DNA of 64,000 nucleotides from Mixophyes australis (taxonomy: Eukaryota; Chordata; Amphibia; Anura; Limnodynastidae): the NCBI GenBank assembly GCA_036250195.1, contig JAVHZZ010000010.1, forward strand, positions 108,428,278 to 108,492,277. The letters run 5' to 3'. The position numbers and the translations under genes are program-made. Below, one piece after another: positions 10,381-21,948 of the stretch. Under the pieces are notes generated by a model. The model was not told the DNA's origin and did not search any database. It saw only the letters and a list, made by a program, of their open reading frames with translations. Positions within the stretch are counted from its first letter, which is position 1. Every line of letters starts with the position of its first letter.

Positions 10381-13172
10381 GTAATAAAAATGTATTAATA
10401 AATGATGGTCTCCAACTGACGTCCATTTGGAAATGTATTTAAAAAATACCTTCTTTAGGAATGACACCATTAACTACATATTACATAGTATAAAGATGAG
10501 TAATTATGGAAGAGTTTTATTTTCAAATCAATGTGTTACTTTGAACGAATTGTTCAGGTTTATTTTGAACCTGGAAACCACAAAGAGACTCACAAACAAT
10601 GCTGTTTAATGCAGGGTATATGCATATACTGATGTAGTTTCTCTCTAATTGGTCTATTTATTAAAGGGAGATAAGCCCTAAATCCTGCAAAAAGGGGATT
10701 TTTATCGCAAAATGTAAGGGTTCCAATTATTTACTAAATGCCCCGGCCAGTAAAGGTTATTACAGAGAGGTGGCCATCGCTTGGGGTCTCCCAAGCAGTA
10801 CAAGTACCACTCTGATTGCTAACACCATCTCAGGATGGCGGTAGCTGGGTGTGCCCACAGGAAAAATTAATTAGAATTAAAATAAAACATTTGATTTATT
10901 TTGTTTTGGGGGCTGGTTTTCTATGTTTTCACTTACGCAGCTATAGAAAATCTAGATATCTGAGGGGGTCTTCATAAATAGACCCCATCTGCACATTTCC
11001 TGTTATAACCATGTCATTTCTCAGAATTCCTGTGTATTCAGTCTATCCGAAACTTGCACCAAACTGTGTCTCCCTCCAGAAAATTGTTCAGATTATATGA
11101 ATATGCAACATTTGTGTACGGTCTTTAATCTGTGAAAAAGAAGAATACACGCTTCTTTAATTTAATGAAATGTGTAGCAATGAAGGAAATAATTTGAAAA
11201 GGTGCAGCCAGGACAATTAAGACCCCCATTGTATGAGAGCAAAAGAAAATGTTGTCTGGCACTTTAAAGCAAACATATAAATCACTATGTGTCAGTAGGT
11301 ACAGCATATACATAAACCAATATAGCTATATTGGGATAATCTCACCTGTCAACGCCAAGGCATCTCCTGCAGGTGAGTCCCTAGACTGTGAAACAAATGG
11401 GCGCGTGCGCATCCGTGCAACTCTGCAGAAGAATCAGAGCTCGCTGCACATTATAATTGTCTGTCAGTGGAGAAATGCCTCTCTACAGTCAATTCAAGTG
11501 ATGTAAAAAAACTGACACCAATAATAAAGACCTGGGGGTAAATGTATGAAGCTGTGATTTTTTTTCAGCAATTTGACTACTGGCGATTGTATGAGTATGT
11601 GCAAAGTCACCATATGTATTAACCTGCGATTTTGACATTCCAAAATCCAATCTCCGGCAATTTGTGTCGATTCTAAAACACCTATCCTGCCGATGGTTTA
11701 GTCAGACTCGGTTGAGATTTAACAGAATAAAAAAAGCATGTTGTTAGATCTATCTGGCCATTTTTACCATAAGTGGAGACAAAATATAAGTTTTAATTAT
11801 GAGAGTAATCATGATTTCTTGTTTAGAGGGGCAAAAATTATTATTAATTAATCTTACGGGGGTCAAATTATTTTATCAATAAATTAGTGGGCCAAATATC
11901 ATTAATGATTATATGAAATGGAAATATTTATTATTTTATTATATTATAGTGGCATGCTATTTTATTACCAGTGGGGCAATACATTTTTTTTTCTGATGTG
12001 CAACGCTTAAAATTTCCTGATGGGGACACCATATGAAGTATATACTTGCGGCACTACTTCTGCTGCCCTATGCCTGAGTTGTGTGTCAGATATTATAATA
12101 CTTTTTTTCTTTTTTTTCTTATTAGATAAACACAAAATAAAGATATCTTGCATTTTTGTACATGTTTACTTATACAATTTACACATGCAGTTCTCTACAT
12201 TTCTAGATCTAATGTGTCTTTTGGACGAATGTACCTGTGTGATGCCCCTGAGTGATGGGGTATGAATGAAACCACCTGTATGACAGGCTAGTGCAAAGTG
12301 GCAGGACAGGAGCATTTGAATGTAGCCAGTATCCTCTTCCAGTATAGCAGGGATCAGGGATAGTGGTAGTGTGGTTACTGAGAGGGACACTCTGAGACTC
12401 AACTGTAACTAATGATGTGTGGGAGATCAAGAACCTGAGTTGCAAGAGATAGGTTCTGAAACCCAACAAGATGCAGAGAGAGGAGTCAGTATAACTGCTG
12501 AGAGTAGCGATGTGAAATGAAAGTTTCCTCTAAGTCGGTGTGAACGGCTGGTGAGACAAGAGGGCTGGAGACTTCCTTAGAGGAGCAAGTGTGACAAAAG
12601 TCCAGGCATGAGTATTAATGTCGGCCGGGTGTGGAACGGCTAAAGAGGAAGAGGTACCCTCTAGTGAGATCAGGGCAAGAGGATTGACCGTGGTACAACT
12701 GAGACTGAATCAGTGAAGTGAACTACTCATTGTGCCTGGGTTAGAAAGGGCTGAGCTACACCTGGGTGGCCGGTATTAGGTGTCTACACCTACACTGCCC
12801 CACAGATGGTCAGGGGCTACATTACGTTGTTAGTTATTATATAGTGCTGCCATATTTCACAATGCAGAGATTATTTGATCATTCACATCAGTTCCTGACA
12901 GTATAAAGTCTCTACCAATTGAAACACACAAACATTATAGTTTTTTACAGCAACCAATGAACCTACCAGTATGTTTTTGGAGTGTGGAAGGAAAAAAAGA
13001 ACCCGAAGGAAACCCACACAAACACGGAGAGAACATACAAACTTCACATCGTTAGCCAGTGGACACTAGCTGAATCAATATATCCATAATAATATATAGT
13101 TAATTAGTCATTTTAAGTTATCTGCATATTATGCACAATATTATGAATTCGCTTCATTTTATTGTTTTAAAG
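10381..13172 (+). other. Intron 3 of V2R gene A
   Basis: This is non-coding. The left part is unique sequence shared with gene B. A repeat of LTR-like character lies at about 12000-12823, and a decayed dispersed repeat with a GGAAACCCACACAAACACGG core lies at about 12840-13045. I found no exon. Confidence 0.65.
12000..12823. mobile_element. LTR-like repeat, low confidence
   Basis: On the - strand it begins TGTAGCCCCTGACCATCTG and the far end carries an ACAAAATAAAG sequence. The same block lies inverted in gene B at 44121-44940. No clear target duplication was found, so class and limits are uncertain. It predates the A/B duplication. Confidence 0.3.
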
Positions 13173-13400
13173 TTACATCACTATTTGAAGAATCTTAAAT
13201 ATTTATCTGATGATGACTCACCTCTAATTTTTGATGAAAATGGATATTTTATTACTAATTATCAGATTTTAAATTGGATAATGACAAATCAAATGAAAGT
13301 GAGATCATTGCAAGTTGGTGAATTCAGACCATTGGATAAAGAAGATCGGCAGATTTTAATCAATAAAAGTGCAATAACATGGAAGAAGGGTGTCAATCAG
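13173..13400 (+). CDS. V2R gene A exon 4, end of the ligand-binding domain
   Basis: This exon is 228 bp (76 codons), phase 0 to phase 0. The acceptor is GTTTTAAAG and the donor is CAG|GTTAGG. It begins LHHYLKNLKY and contains the family pattern of an acidic loop and a short strand: SDDDSPLIFDENGYFITNYQ, ILNW, then VGEFRP, and ends in SAITWKKGVNQ. The last part is the conserved I-x-W segment that precedes the cysteine-rich exon in V2Rs. It has one more aspartate codon than the gene C copy. Confidence 0.9.
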
Positions 13401-15072
13401 GTTAGGTGCAATCACTGTTTACTTAATTCTTATATATATCACATCAATTGACAATTTTAATTGATGTTTCTATAAATATTATTTTCTATAAACAGTGTTC
13501 ACCTTACATCAGATGTAAGGTGCTTCACTTACATATTTCTGACATGAGGATCAGTAGGATTCATTCTCTCATGTTCCATTAATGGACTCAAATGTTTCCT
13601 AATCAGAGGATACACCTGTAATATGAAAAAGGAAGCTGTGTCATGTGACTTCCTGTAGGCTGCACCCTCAGTTATTGCTGCAACCTTAAGAGCATCGCGT
13701 GTAATATAAGGAACTATGAAGATCGGTCTATCAATGAATATTCTGATTAAACGATGCCCCTACCCCTTAAAATTCTCTGCATATTTGAAGTAACCTCAGC
13801 ACTCTATGACCTGTATAAAAGCTCTGTGGCCTTGTTCTTACCTTATGGCAGGGTTTCCCAAACCCAGTCCTCAGGGCTCCCCAACAGTGCAGGTTTTCCA
13901 TATCTTCTTGCTGGAGCACAGGTGTATTCATTACTGACTGACACATTGTAACAGATCCACAGGTGGTCCTTATTATGTCACATGTGACCTGGAAAACCTG
14001 CACTGTTGGGGAGCCCTGAGGACTGGGTTTGGAAAACCCTGCCTTATGGTCAGAGACTCCACGGTAACTTCTTATAACGTTATAATTTACAACAGAGGGT
14101 GCATTATCCTAATTACACATTTTGATTATACAAAACATTCAGTGATAGATTCATAGATGTTTTCATCCTTAACAACCTTTTCCCCTAAATTATTCCAGTT
14201 TTCTTTTATTAAATAACACATTTAGTCGGGGTGTATTTGCATTTTATGCTACCGTAGGCTCTTATGTGTTCCTACAAAACTGTTGAACAAGCAATACTTA
14301 TTTTACCATAACGTAAACTCCTGGTAAACCTAAATTAGCAGGATAAGGGGAGAATTGGCTTCTATAACTGCTTAGGTCTTCCCCTATCCTGGTCAATGAA
14401 CCCAGGGGTACCCTCTTTTGATGAAGTAGGTTATCTATTTTTTTTAAAAATGGGCTATCTATATTATCCCTACACAATTTATATTTCATTTCAAGACCAT
14501 GTAAACTACCAAATAAAATGCAATATCATTTGCAAGTGTAGATTTTATTATGACAACCTATGGTCCTGCTTATTGCTGTTTTGGAAATTGGTTGCCAAAG
14601 CAATCATCACAAAGTATTTATTGGTAGTGTTTAGAAAATAAATACACACATTTCTTATAATTCACTTTCTTAGGAGGTTTAAGCAAACCAGCGGCATTTT
14701 CTGAATATTGAAAGTCTTTTGATGTTGAAATGTGACTAGCCCAAGCAAATGGCAAAAAAGGTTCAGCATTGGGATGAGAAACGACTCAACAGTGAAGGGG
14801 TTAACAGAGACCAGCAAGACAGATTTTTGGAAAAATAAATTTCTAGAACAAGGCGATATATTGTGAAATTGGAGGGAGGAAGATTAAAAGTTAACAAGAA
14901 AAAGAACATTTTAAATAATGTGTGATAGATCGATCTCCATGTAAAATAATTTATGAATCCATCGGGAAGATATGATGATTACATAAGACTTAGATCTAAA
15001 ACATTAAGAATTGTAAAACTATATATATATATACATGAAAACTGTCACATAAATATATTATATCTATTTCAG
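13401..15072 (+). other. Intron 4 of V2R gene A
   Basis: This intron is non-coding and short compared with gene B, because the L2 elements that sit in the gene B intron are absent. An inverted repeat flanks about 13850-14040: a CAGGGTTTCCCAAACCCAG-type sequence near 13850 recurs in reverse near 14020. This looks like a small foldback element. No exon was found. Confidence 0.6.
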
Positions 15073-15196
15073 ATTCCAGACTCTCGCTGCTCAAGAATGT
15101 GTTTACCTGGGAGCAGAAAGGTCCCAAGACCTGGAATACATACCTGTTGCTATGACTGTGCTCCGTGCTCCGAGGGAGAAATATCCAATACAACTG
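15073..15196 (+). CDS. V2R gene A exon 5, cysteine-rich linker
   Basis: This is the 124-bp exon characteristic of V2R, CaSR and taste type-1 receptors. It reads IPDSRCSRMCLPG...GIHTCCYDCAPCSEGEISNTT, leaving one base (G) that completes an aspartate codon with exon 6. Six cysteines of the nine-cysteine domain are visible here, with further ones at the start of exon 6. The acceptor is TATTTCAG and the donor is CTG|GTACAT. The linker passes the ligand-induced closure of the flytrap to the helices; this role is family knowledge. Confidence 0.94.
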
Positions 15197-15444
15197 GTAC
15201 ATTTTATGTGCTCTATAAACATGCAAATAAATTTGTACATTTCCAATCTCATGAATGAACAGATCATGTGGGAGGGGCATTGATATCACCACTCCCTGTT
15301 TGAAACAAGCAATCAGCAGTCGCAGGTGGAGAATGTTGGAGATTTCAATGGAACCTTCACATAATTTATTGGAGTGGTTACATTTTGTGAACCTCCAATT
15401 ACCTTTTATCATGTAAAGTCATATTACTATATATATACACAACA

Positions 15445-16300
15445 TTAATATACCCATCCCCCACCCCCAGATCATGTAACACACCTATACCCATAAGATA
15501 ACATTAATAAGCCCATACCCCAAGATAACATTAATACACCCATACCCCTCAGATAACATTAATACACCCATACCCCCAGTTAACATTAATACACCCATAC
15601 CCCTCAGATAACATTAAAACACACATACTCCCAAGATAACATTAATACACCCATAACCCCTAGATGACATTAATACACCCGTACCATCAGATAACAATAA
15701 TATACCCATACCCCCAGATAACATAATATACCTACACTCCCAGATAACATAATATACCCATACCCACAGATAACATAATACACCCATATCCCCAGATTAC
15801 ATTAATACTCTCATACCCCCAGATAACATAATGCACCTATACCTACAAGATAACATAATACATCCATACCTACAAGATATCATAATGCACCTATACCTTC
15901 AGATAACATTAACACACCCATAATCCCCAGGTAACATTAATATTCCCATACCCACAGATAACAATAATACTCCCATACCCCCAGATAACATAATACACCC
16001 ACAGCCCCAGATAACATTAATGCACCCATACTTCTGAAATAACATAATACACCCATAACCCACAGATAACATAATACACCCATACCCCCAGTTAACATTA
16101 ATATACCTATACCCCCAGAAAACATTAATATACCCATTCCCCCAAAAAACATAATACACCCATACCCCCAGATAACATAATACACCCATACCCCCAGATA
16201 ACATAATACACCCATACCACACAGATAACATTAATACACCCATACCCCCCATTATAACTTTCAACCAATACCCCCCCCCGGATAACATTAATGCACCTCC
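15445..16300 (-). repeat. Minisatellite in intron 5 of gene A
   Basis: About 32 units of 26-27 bp, read on the - strand as a GGGTGTATTAATGTTATC part followed by a TGGGGGTAT part. Units are degenerate. The 27-bp length keeps frame, which produces artefactual ORFs rich in GVLMLSGGM-like repeats. Related arrays lie at equivalent positions in genes B (38870-39570) and C (60430-60885). Confidence 0.85.
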
Positions 16301-16514
16301 CTTCCCATATACCTATTCTTGAAGAAAATTGAGATTAAATTGCAAGGAGAAGGAAGGGGAGCATAAAAGGAAGTCTAGGTCACTGAGTGGGTGATCCCAC
16401 CCTGTCACAAGTGTTCATATGCTCTGTGTATTTTAGTTTTGGGCCATAAGATTGTATAATATGGTTAAAAAATGTGTAAAATCATAGTGTAATAAATACT
16501 TCAAGGATATCCAA

Positions 16515-16838
16515 CTTAAAAAAGCATTGGTTAGCACTTCTGCCTTACAGCACTGGGGTCATAAGTTCAATTCCTGACCATGGACTTACCTGTGAGGAGT
16601 TTGTATGTTCCCCTCGTGTTTACGTGGGTTTAGTCCGGGTGCTCCGGTTTCCTCTCACACTACAAAAACATACTGGTAGGTTAATTGGCTGCTAATAAAT
16701 TGACCCTAATCTGTGTGTGTGTGTGTTAGGGAATTTAGACTGTAAGCCCCAATGGGGCAAGGACTGATGTGAGTGAGTTCTCTGTACAGCGCTGCAGAAT
16801 TAGTGGCGCTATATAAATAAATGATGATGATAATGATG
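16515..16838 (+). repeat. Dispersed vertebrate repeat
   Basis: This is the reverse orientation of the 8262-8594 unit, ending GGCGCTATATAAATAAATGA followed by a (GAT)n-like tail. The gene B copy is at 38157-38500. Confidence 0.6.
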
Positions 16839-17813
16839 ATTATGTCAAATTATAACACATTAAAGGGAAACCAATAAATGCAATTTTACTGACTACGCGA
16901 TTATCTTTTATGATGTACAATTTTTGGAAAATGATCTGTGATATTATAAGGGGGTTCAGTAATTTACATGCTACGTTATTACTTTCTGGCAACTAATTTT
17001 AATTGAGTCTGTGTCGCTTTTTTCCACTCAGATTGCAAGAATTGATCCTATTTAGAAACATTTGTTATACTTATTGTTGCTCATCTCATGTAGTATAGAT
17101 TACTACGAAGAAATCATATAATTGCGCCATAGCTTTAAATGTGTTACTATGTGTTTATTCTGCTTTAAGCATTTTAATAAAGGATATTGTTCATACACAG
17201 TGACATAACTACAATTTTTAATGTGTTCATGGTGTGATATTAATGAGTATTTTACTATAATTGCTGCAACTTTGCAGTTTCTTTTGTTTGACAGTTACTT
17301 GCGTAGTAACTGTCTGGTCCGGTCTCTGTAGCAAAAGTCTCACTCTCAGCTAATCAGTCATCCAGTCATGCGGTCATTCTCCTGAGGCTGAGCACCTGGA
17401 CTCAGGTAATCACAAGCTCCTCTGACCCCTGGTACTTAGCCTCATGGGATGGAGATTGAGTCAAAAGAGAGACAGGGCAGCAGGAAGCATTGTCCCTGAA
17501 GCTCTGTCAAAATAGCCGTCAGACCTGCGTCTTCATTAACCCTTCAGGTGCCGGCCTGGTTGCATGATCCCCTTCTCACCTCCCCCGGCAGAACCTGGGG
17601 CACTCTCATACAAGAGAACTAATAAGTATTTCTCCCAAGTAACACATAACCTAGGGACTCTTCTAAACCCAATGATCACCTGTTGAGCAGAAAATTGCAG
17701 CTGGAAGAAAAATTAATCTGAGCACTTGTGTTTTGTGCATTTTGAGTTGCATGTATCTTACTTATGTGCAACTTATAATCCAGCTTGTACTTTTTGACGC
17801 AGACGCAAGGTAC

Positions 17814-18509
17814 TGTTAGTCTGACAGGCCCGTAATAAACTTGCAGAACTAGCGGTAGAGGTCTTCGCCTATATCAGTCGCCTTTCCCGTAGAGCTTGAC
17901 GCGCTCACACGAACTAGGATACCCCCAGGTCTTCACTCTATTGTAGTGCAAGTTTAACACCGCAGCAGCAAGGCAGGAGGAGGAAATTCAGATTATAACA
18001 GGTGATCAGACGTAAGTCGAGGTCAGGGGTCCAAAGCAAACAGAATAGTAGGGCAAAGGTTAAATGGTCAGGGCTGGCAGCGAACAAGAGTGCCTGAAAA
18101 ACAAGCCAAAAGGTCAGGGTCACCAGAACATAAGCAGAATCCAGAAACTGGCTAGTGGTCACAACAGGAGGTCCAATAACAGAGAGGCAGAGTATCCACA
18201 GGAACACGGGTAACAGAACAGAAGCAGGTCAGCAACAGGCAAAATCCACGCTATAACCGGCAGCGAGGTTAAGCCCTCCCTGCCTTAAATACTCAAGGTG
18301 ACCAATCAGGGAAGGGGGATAAGGTGTATCCCAATGAGTCCCCCAGCAGGTGTATAACACTGCTTAATTATCCCACAGGCTCTGGCTACACTACAGGATA
18401 CTACTGCGCTTGCGCCTGGCTGTCCAGCATTTCTGGGACACAGCGCTGAGCAGAACAGCATCTCCGTTGCCCTGTAAGATCGAGCAGCGGGGAGCCGACG
18501 CTCTTAACA
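17814..18509 (-). mobile_element. Solo LTR in intron 5 of gene A
   Basis: The + strand ends are TGTTAGTC and CTTAACA, bounded by GGTAC (17809-17813) and GTTAC (18510-18514), a 5-bp target duplication with one change. On the - strand the block contains GCGGTGTTAAACTTGCACTAC and the shared CCTTTCCCGTAGAGCTTGACG-type segment of frog gypsy LTRs. The orthologous LTR in gene B at 36409-37080 shows that it was inserted before the duplication. Confidence 0.75.
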
Positions 18510-19034
18510 GTTACATGCCAATTACAAATAAACTTCCCAGAAATAATTAGGGCACATGCGCAAAAACATTGTTACTCTAATGGCCTTGAGTATTAAGGGG
18601 AAAGACTTGTTCACTTTGTACCTTTATGATAAAAGCATTTTAATTAGCAATGCTGAAAGACAAAATATAAATGCATATGATTCAAAAACTAACCAATTAT
18701 TGTTAGTACCCATTATTGATGAAGTGTTGACATGGTATGCAGGGCTGTACATTAATGGGATCATTAAATACAATAACATTAAACAAAAGCTAACAGTTTG
18801 AAAAAAGTGATGGGAAAGCTAAGAGCAAAGATTCAGCCCAACTTATGAAGTCTGACGCTGGTAACTACATTAGCAGGGGGACCTCATTCTCACTGTCCTC
18901 CTCCTTTAGTGAGAACCAGACATCAGCTGGTAGCGCTGGTGCTAGTTATTCACACTCTCTTTATTATTATTATTTCTTTATCTTTGTTTTTTTTAAATAA
19001 ACGAGATGTAGATGCAAGTAATCATTGCCAACAT

Positions 19035-19265
19035 TCCCATCCTTATGTCTTTTTGCAACACTGCTCCTCACAGTGACTGTAGGAGTAGGTACTCTGGAAC
19101 CATATCTATATATATATTAATTTAACTTACTACCTTTTGCAGTACTGCTCCTCGCAGTGATTGTAGGAGCAAACACTTGTTCGTCATCCTTGTATGTATT
19201 TATGATAGTCCACTACTTATTTTCTTCTTTAGTATCACTCCTCATAGTGACTGTAGGAGATGAGA
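19035..19265. repeat. Three spaced near-palindromic motifs
   Basis: CTCCTCACAGTGACTGTAGG, CTCCTCGCAGTGATTGTAGG and a third related copy recur at intervals of about 100 bases. Each one is nearly its own reverse complement. Gene B has the same motifs in reverse near 33960, 34060 and 35820. No function is assigned. Confidence 0.4.
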
Positions 19266-19888
19266 TTAGGTGATCACATCTGTGTGATCACTAAGCAGGA
19301 GTTTACTTTTTTTTTTAAATGTTTGAAGCGTTCTGTAAACCTGTGTCTGCTATTACTTTCCTAGTGATGCCTTAACCACAGTCTAGGTGAATGGCTAATT
19401 CAAGGGCCGGTTGTACAAAATGTAAAGGGGAAATCCTGACATTCTTTTAATTAATAAAAATATGAATGGCACTGATCACGTTGACAAACTGACATTGTTG
19501 ATTTACAATACATGTTTTAGATAAATAACTGATGAATTAGTAAGTTGCGTATTTTCACTTTATCTCCAACCTGCTGCTTTGGGGGATCAAGAACTGTATA
19601 TTTGTTAGGATGCAGAAATTATTAAACTACATTTTGTGAACTTTTTAGCCGCATACGATTTTATAATCACTCATTAAAGATTCATTTTACTCCAATTATA
19701 TTTAATTCAATCATTTTATTACCAACAATAAAGCTTTGCATTAACCTCTAATATATTTGGACATAATAATTGGAGTCAATATTTTATCTAGTTGCTCTCT
19801 GAACTCTTAAGATCCGCTATGTTTTCGTTGTTGAAAAGTACTCAAAACTGTGCAATAACTTGTCTTTATCAATTATGCGTTTTTGCAG

Positions 19889-20796
19889 ACAGTAAAAATT
19901 GCCTTAAATGTCAGGATGATGAATGGCCGAATGAAAAGAGGGATTTGTGCATTCCCAAATATGAAGACTTTCTGTCTAACACAAATGATGAGATCTCTGC
20001 AGTATTTATTTCTGTCTCAATTTTCTTCTGTTTCCTAACTCAGCTAATATTGGGAATTTTTATATCACATCAGGATACACCTATTGTAAAAGCTAATAAC
20101 AAGAACCTCAGCTTCCTTCTCCTGGTCTCCATCATGCTGAGCTTCCTCTGTGTGTTCCTGTTCCTCGGTCGTCCTGTGGATATAACCTGCATGCTGCGTC
20201 AGATCTCTTTTGGAATCCTCTTCTCCATAGCTGTCTCCTCTGTGTTGGCCAAGACTATCATGGTTTGCATCGCTTTCAGAGCCACCAAACCCGGCAGTGT
20301 GTGGAGGAAATGGATGGGAGTGAAACTGCCCAATTGTGTAGTCTTTATCTGCTCATCTGTCCAAGTTATGATCTCTATTAGTTGGTTGTCTATCTCCCCC
20401 CCCTTCCAGGAGCTGGACACACACTCTTATCAGGGACAGATCATTGTTCAGTGTAATGAAGGCTCAGTTATTGGGTTCTACTCTGTCCTGGGTTATATGG
20501 GGGTTCTGGCAGCTGTGAGTTTTATTACAGCCTTTATAGCCCGGACATTACCGGACAGTTTTAATGAGGCCAAATACATCACCTTCAGCATGCTGGTGTT
20601 CTGCAGTGTCTGGATTGCAATGATCCCGGCTTATCTGAGCACCAAAGGGAAATACATGGTGGCTGTGGAGATCTTTTCCATATTGACCTCAAACACTGGA
20701 CTTTTAGGCTGTATATTTTTTCCCAAATGTTATGTTATATTATGTAGACCTGAAATGAATACAAAATTGCATTTGCTTGACGATAGAAAGTCATGA
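19889..20796 (+). CDS. V2R gene A exon 6, seven-transmembrane exon
   Basis: This exon is 908 bp, entered in phase 1 after TTTTGCAG, and ends at a TGA. It starts DSKNCLKCQDDEWPNEKRD, the end of the cysteine-rich domain. Seven hydrophobic segments follow, for example SFLLLVSIMLSFLCVFLFLG (TM2), ISFGILFSIAVSSVLAKTI (TM3) and ITFSMLVFCSVWIAMIPAYL (TM6). The cysteines in ITCMLRQ and IIVQCNEG are placed for the extracellular disulfide. The end, FFPKCYVILCRPEMNTK, is the V2R signature after TM7, followed by a short tail. The ORF upstream to 19792 is read-through of the intron and is not coding. Confidence 0.96.
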
Positions 20797-20949
20797 TATT
20801 TTGTAGTAAAACTGCATATATTTCTTGGTATAGTAACGTTACCTTATAGTCATTTAATATAATTAGTGTGAGTTAAGGATAAAAAAAGCTAAGAGTATTT
20901 TCTATCTTTTAAACATGCTATGACTAAGCTTTTCTTATGAAGTCAAAAT

Positions 20950-20955
20950 AATAAA
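20950..20955 (+). promoter_or_regulatory. Candidate polyadenylation signal, gene A
   Basis: AATAAA lies about 155 bases after the stop codon. The equivalent position is conserved in genes B and C, where TTTATT is read on the + strand. Confidence 0.5.
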
Positions 20956-20999
20956 CTTACATGAAACATTTTGATGCACAATTTATTTATTAGTAATAG

Positions 21000-21165
21000 T
21001 AATAAAACACGTTCCAGAATTAGTAGAAAGTACCACTAATATAACATTACTACAAGGAGTAGTAATGGTATAAGTAATAATGGAGGTGGAAGTACCAGTA
21101 GTAGATGAAGTTGTGGTAACGATGGTGGTGGTGATGATAGCAGTAACAATAATAACAGTAGATAA
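21000..21165. repeat. Imperfect trinucleotide-rich tract downstream of gene A
   Basis: This is an AGT/GAT-rich low-complexity tract, conserved downstream of all three receptors (32030-32240 and 55165-55390). Its opposite strand encodes a threonine-rich open frame. In gene A it is split by the PLE at 21162-23277 and resumes at 23278. Confidence 0.6.
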
Positions 21166-21264
21166 ACAAATAATAGTGGCGCTCAACCCTATGATAAGAT
21201 AAGAGCAGCTATTACCAAAAGGGAATATCCTGTCCCTTTAAAATCTTAGATAAAAAATAAAGTA

Positions 21265-21828
21265 GTGTTCAGAAAAGCCCCTGACCTGAAACAAAATCTT
21301 GTCAAAAACCACATAAAAAACAATAACTCCAAAACCAATTGGCTGAGCCAATCTATTCAGAAACCTGGCTTTTATCACTGTGGCAAGTGTAGTAACTGTA
21401 AATTTCTCAATCATAGGTCCACTACTAACACGACAGAATTCCATTCCACATACAATAACACGAGGTTTAAGATAAAGGATTTTATATGCTGTGACACGAA
21501 AAACGTGATCTATGTACTTCAGTGTCCCTGTTCAAAACAATATGTAGGACGTACTATTAGGCCCTTGAAAATCAGAATAGGAGAACATATAAGGAACATA
21601 AAAAATGGGTTTGAAAAACATCACCTCTCCAACCATTTCAGATTAGAACATAATTGTGATCCCAAGGGTCTGACTTTTATTGGTATCAAACATGTAGAGA
21701 TGAATTGGAGAGGAGGTAATCATATCAAAAGAATCAACAGAGAGGAGTCAAAGTTGATTCTCCTCCTGAACACTTTGTTACCACGAGGTCTGAATGCTGA
21801 TAATTCATCCTTTGCCGTTTTCCACTGA
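21265..21828 (+). CDS. PLE GIY-YIG endonuclease (C-terminal part of the polyprotein)
   Basis: This is an open frame of about 187 codons, read from a 5'-truncated element, so the first ATG is not the true start. It opens with FRKAPDLKQNLVKNHI, the conserved step just after the reverse transcriptase in PLEs. A CGKCSNCKF cysteine cluster follows. The endonuclease runs from about residue 78: VIYVLQCPCSKQYVGRT carries the two tyrosine motifs, RIGEHIRNI the catalytic arginine and histidine region, and REESKLILLL the acidic residue. The end LLPRGLN is the usual PLE C-terminus. All key positions look intact, although the element cannot be autonomous. In PLEs this domain nicks the target DNA for primed reverse transcription. 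Confidence 0.88.
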   Translation: MFRKAPDLKQNLVKNHIKNNNSKTNWLSQSIQKPGFYHCGKCSNCKFLNHRSTTNTTEFHSTYNNTRFKIKDFICCDTKNVIYVLQCPCSKQYVGRTIRPLKIRIGEHIRNIKNGFEKHHLSNHFRLEHNCDPKGLTFIGIKHVEMNWRGGNHIKRINREESKLILLLNTLLPRGLNADNSSFAVFH

Positions 21829-21948
21829 ATCTTCTCATCAGTTATGCTAACCATGTCCATTCCATTTATTCACGATCTACACTTAATATCAGTGTTATCA
21901 AGTTTGCGTTAAGCCATACCAATCCCCCAAGGTGATATCTCCGTGTAT

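Larger units (their letters stand above)
15197..19888 (+). other. Intron 5 of V2R gene A
   Basis: This is a 4.7-kb intron with no coding signal. In order it holds a minisatellite (about 15445-16300), a dispersed vertebrate repeat (16515-16838), unique sequence, a solo LTR (17814-18509) and a tract with three spaced copies of a CTCCTC...GTAGGAG motif (19035-19265). The same order, inverted, is found in gene B. Confidence 0.65.
6196..20796 (+). other. V2R gene A, gene model (exons 2-6)
   Basis: This is a family C G-protein-coupled receptor of the vomeronasal type-2 group, read from five collinear exons. The order is the V2R standard: two exons of the Venus-flytrap ligand-binding domain, a fourth exon closing that domain, a short cysteine-rich exon and one exon with all seven helices. 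Joined reading frames stay open across every junction (intron phases 1, 0, 0, 0, 1). Exon 1, which would carry the signal peptide, is not found in the 6.2 kb upstream. In gene B it lies about 2.1 kb before exon 2. Gene A therefore either starts left of this window or has lost its first exon. It faces gene B tail to tail. Expected location is the dendrite membrane of chemosensory neurons, which is family knowledge and not visible here. Confidence 0.88.

Noticed and set aside
12166..12469. Short frames on the - strand conserved in gene B (44474-44777)
   Set aside because: They lie in an LTR-like repeat present in both arms; the similarity reflects the duplication, and two overlapping frames are equally open.
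15899..16288. Open frames rich in GVLMLSGGM-type repeats (also in 38925-39523 and 60447-60860)
   Set aside because: They are translations of the 26-27 bp minisatellite in several frames and on whichever strand is G-rich; there is no start context or conservation of a single frame.
19792..19888. ATG-initiated extension upstream of exon 6
   Set aside because: It lies before a good acceptor (TTTTGCAG), and the phase-1 splice to exon 5 restores the expected aspartate; it is intron read-through.
20199..20420. 73-codon frame antisense to exon 6, also seen in genes B and C
   Set aside because: It is a shadow of the strongly conserved receptor coding strand; its conservation follows from the sense protein.
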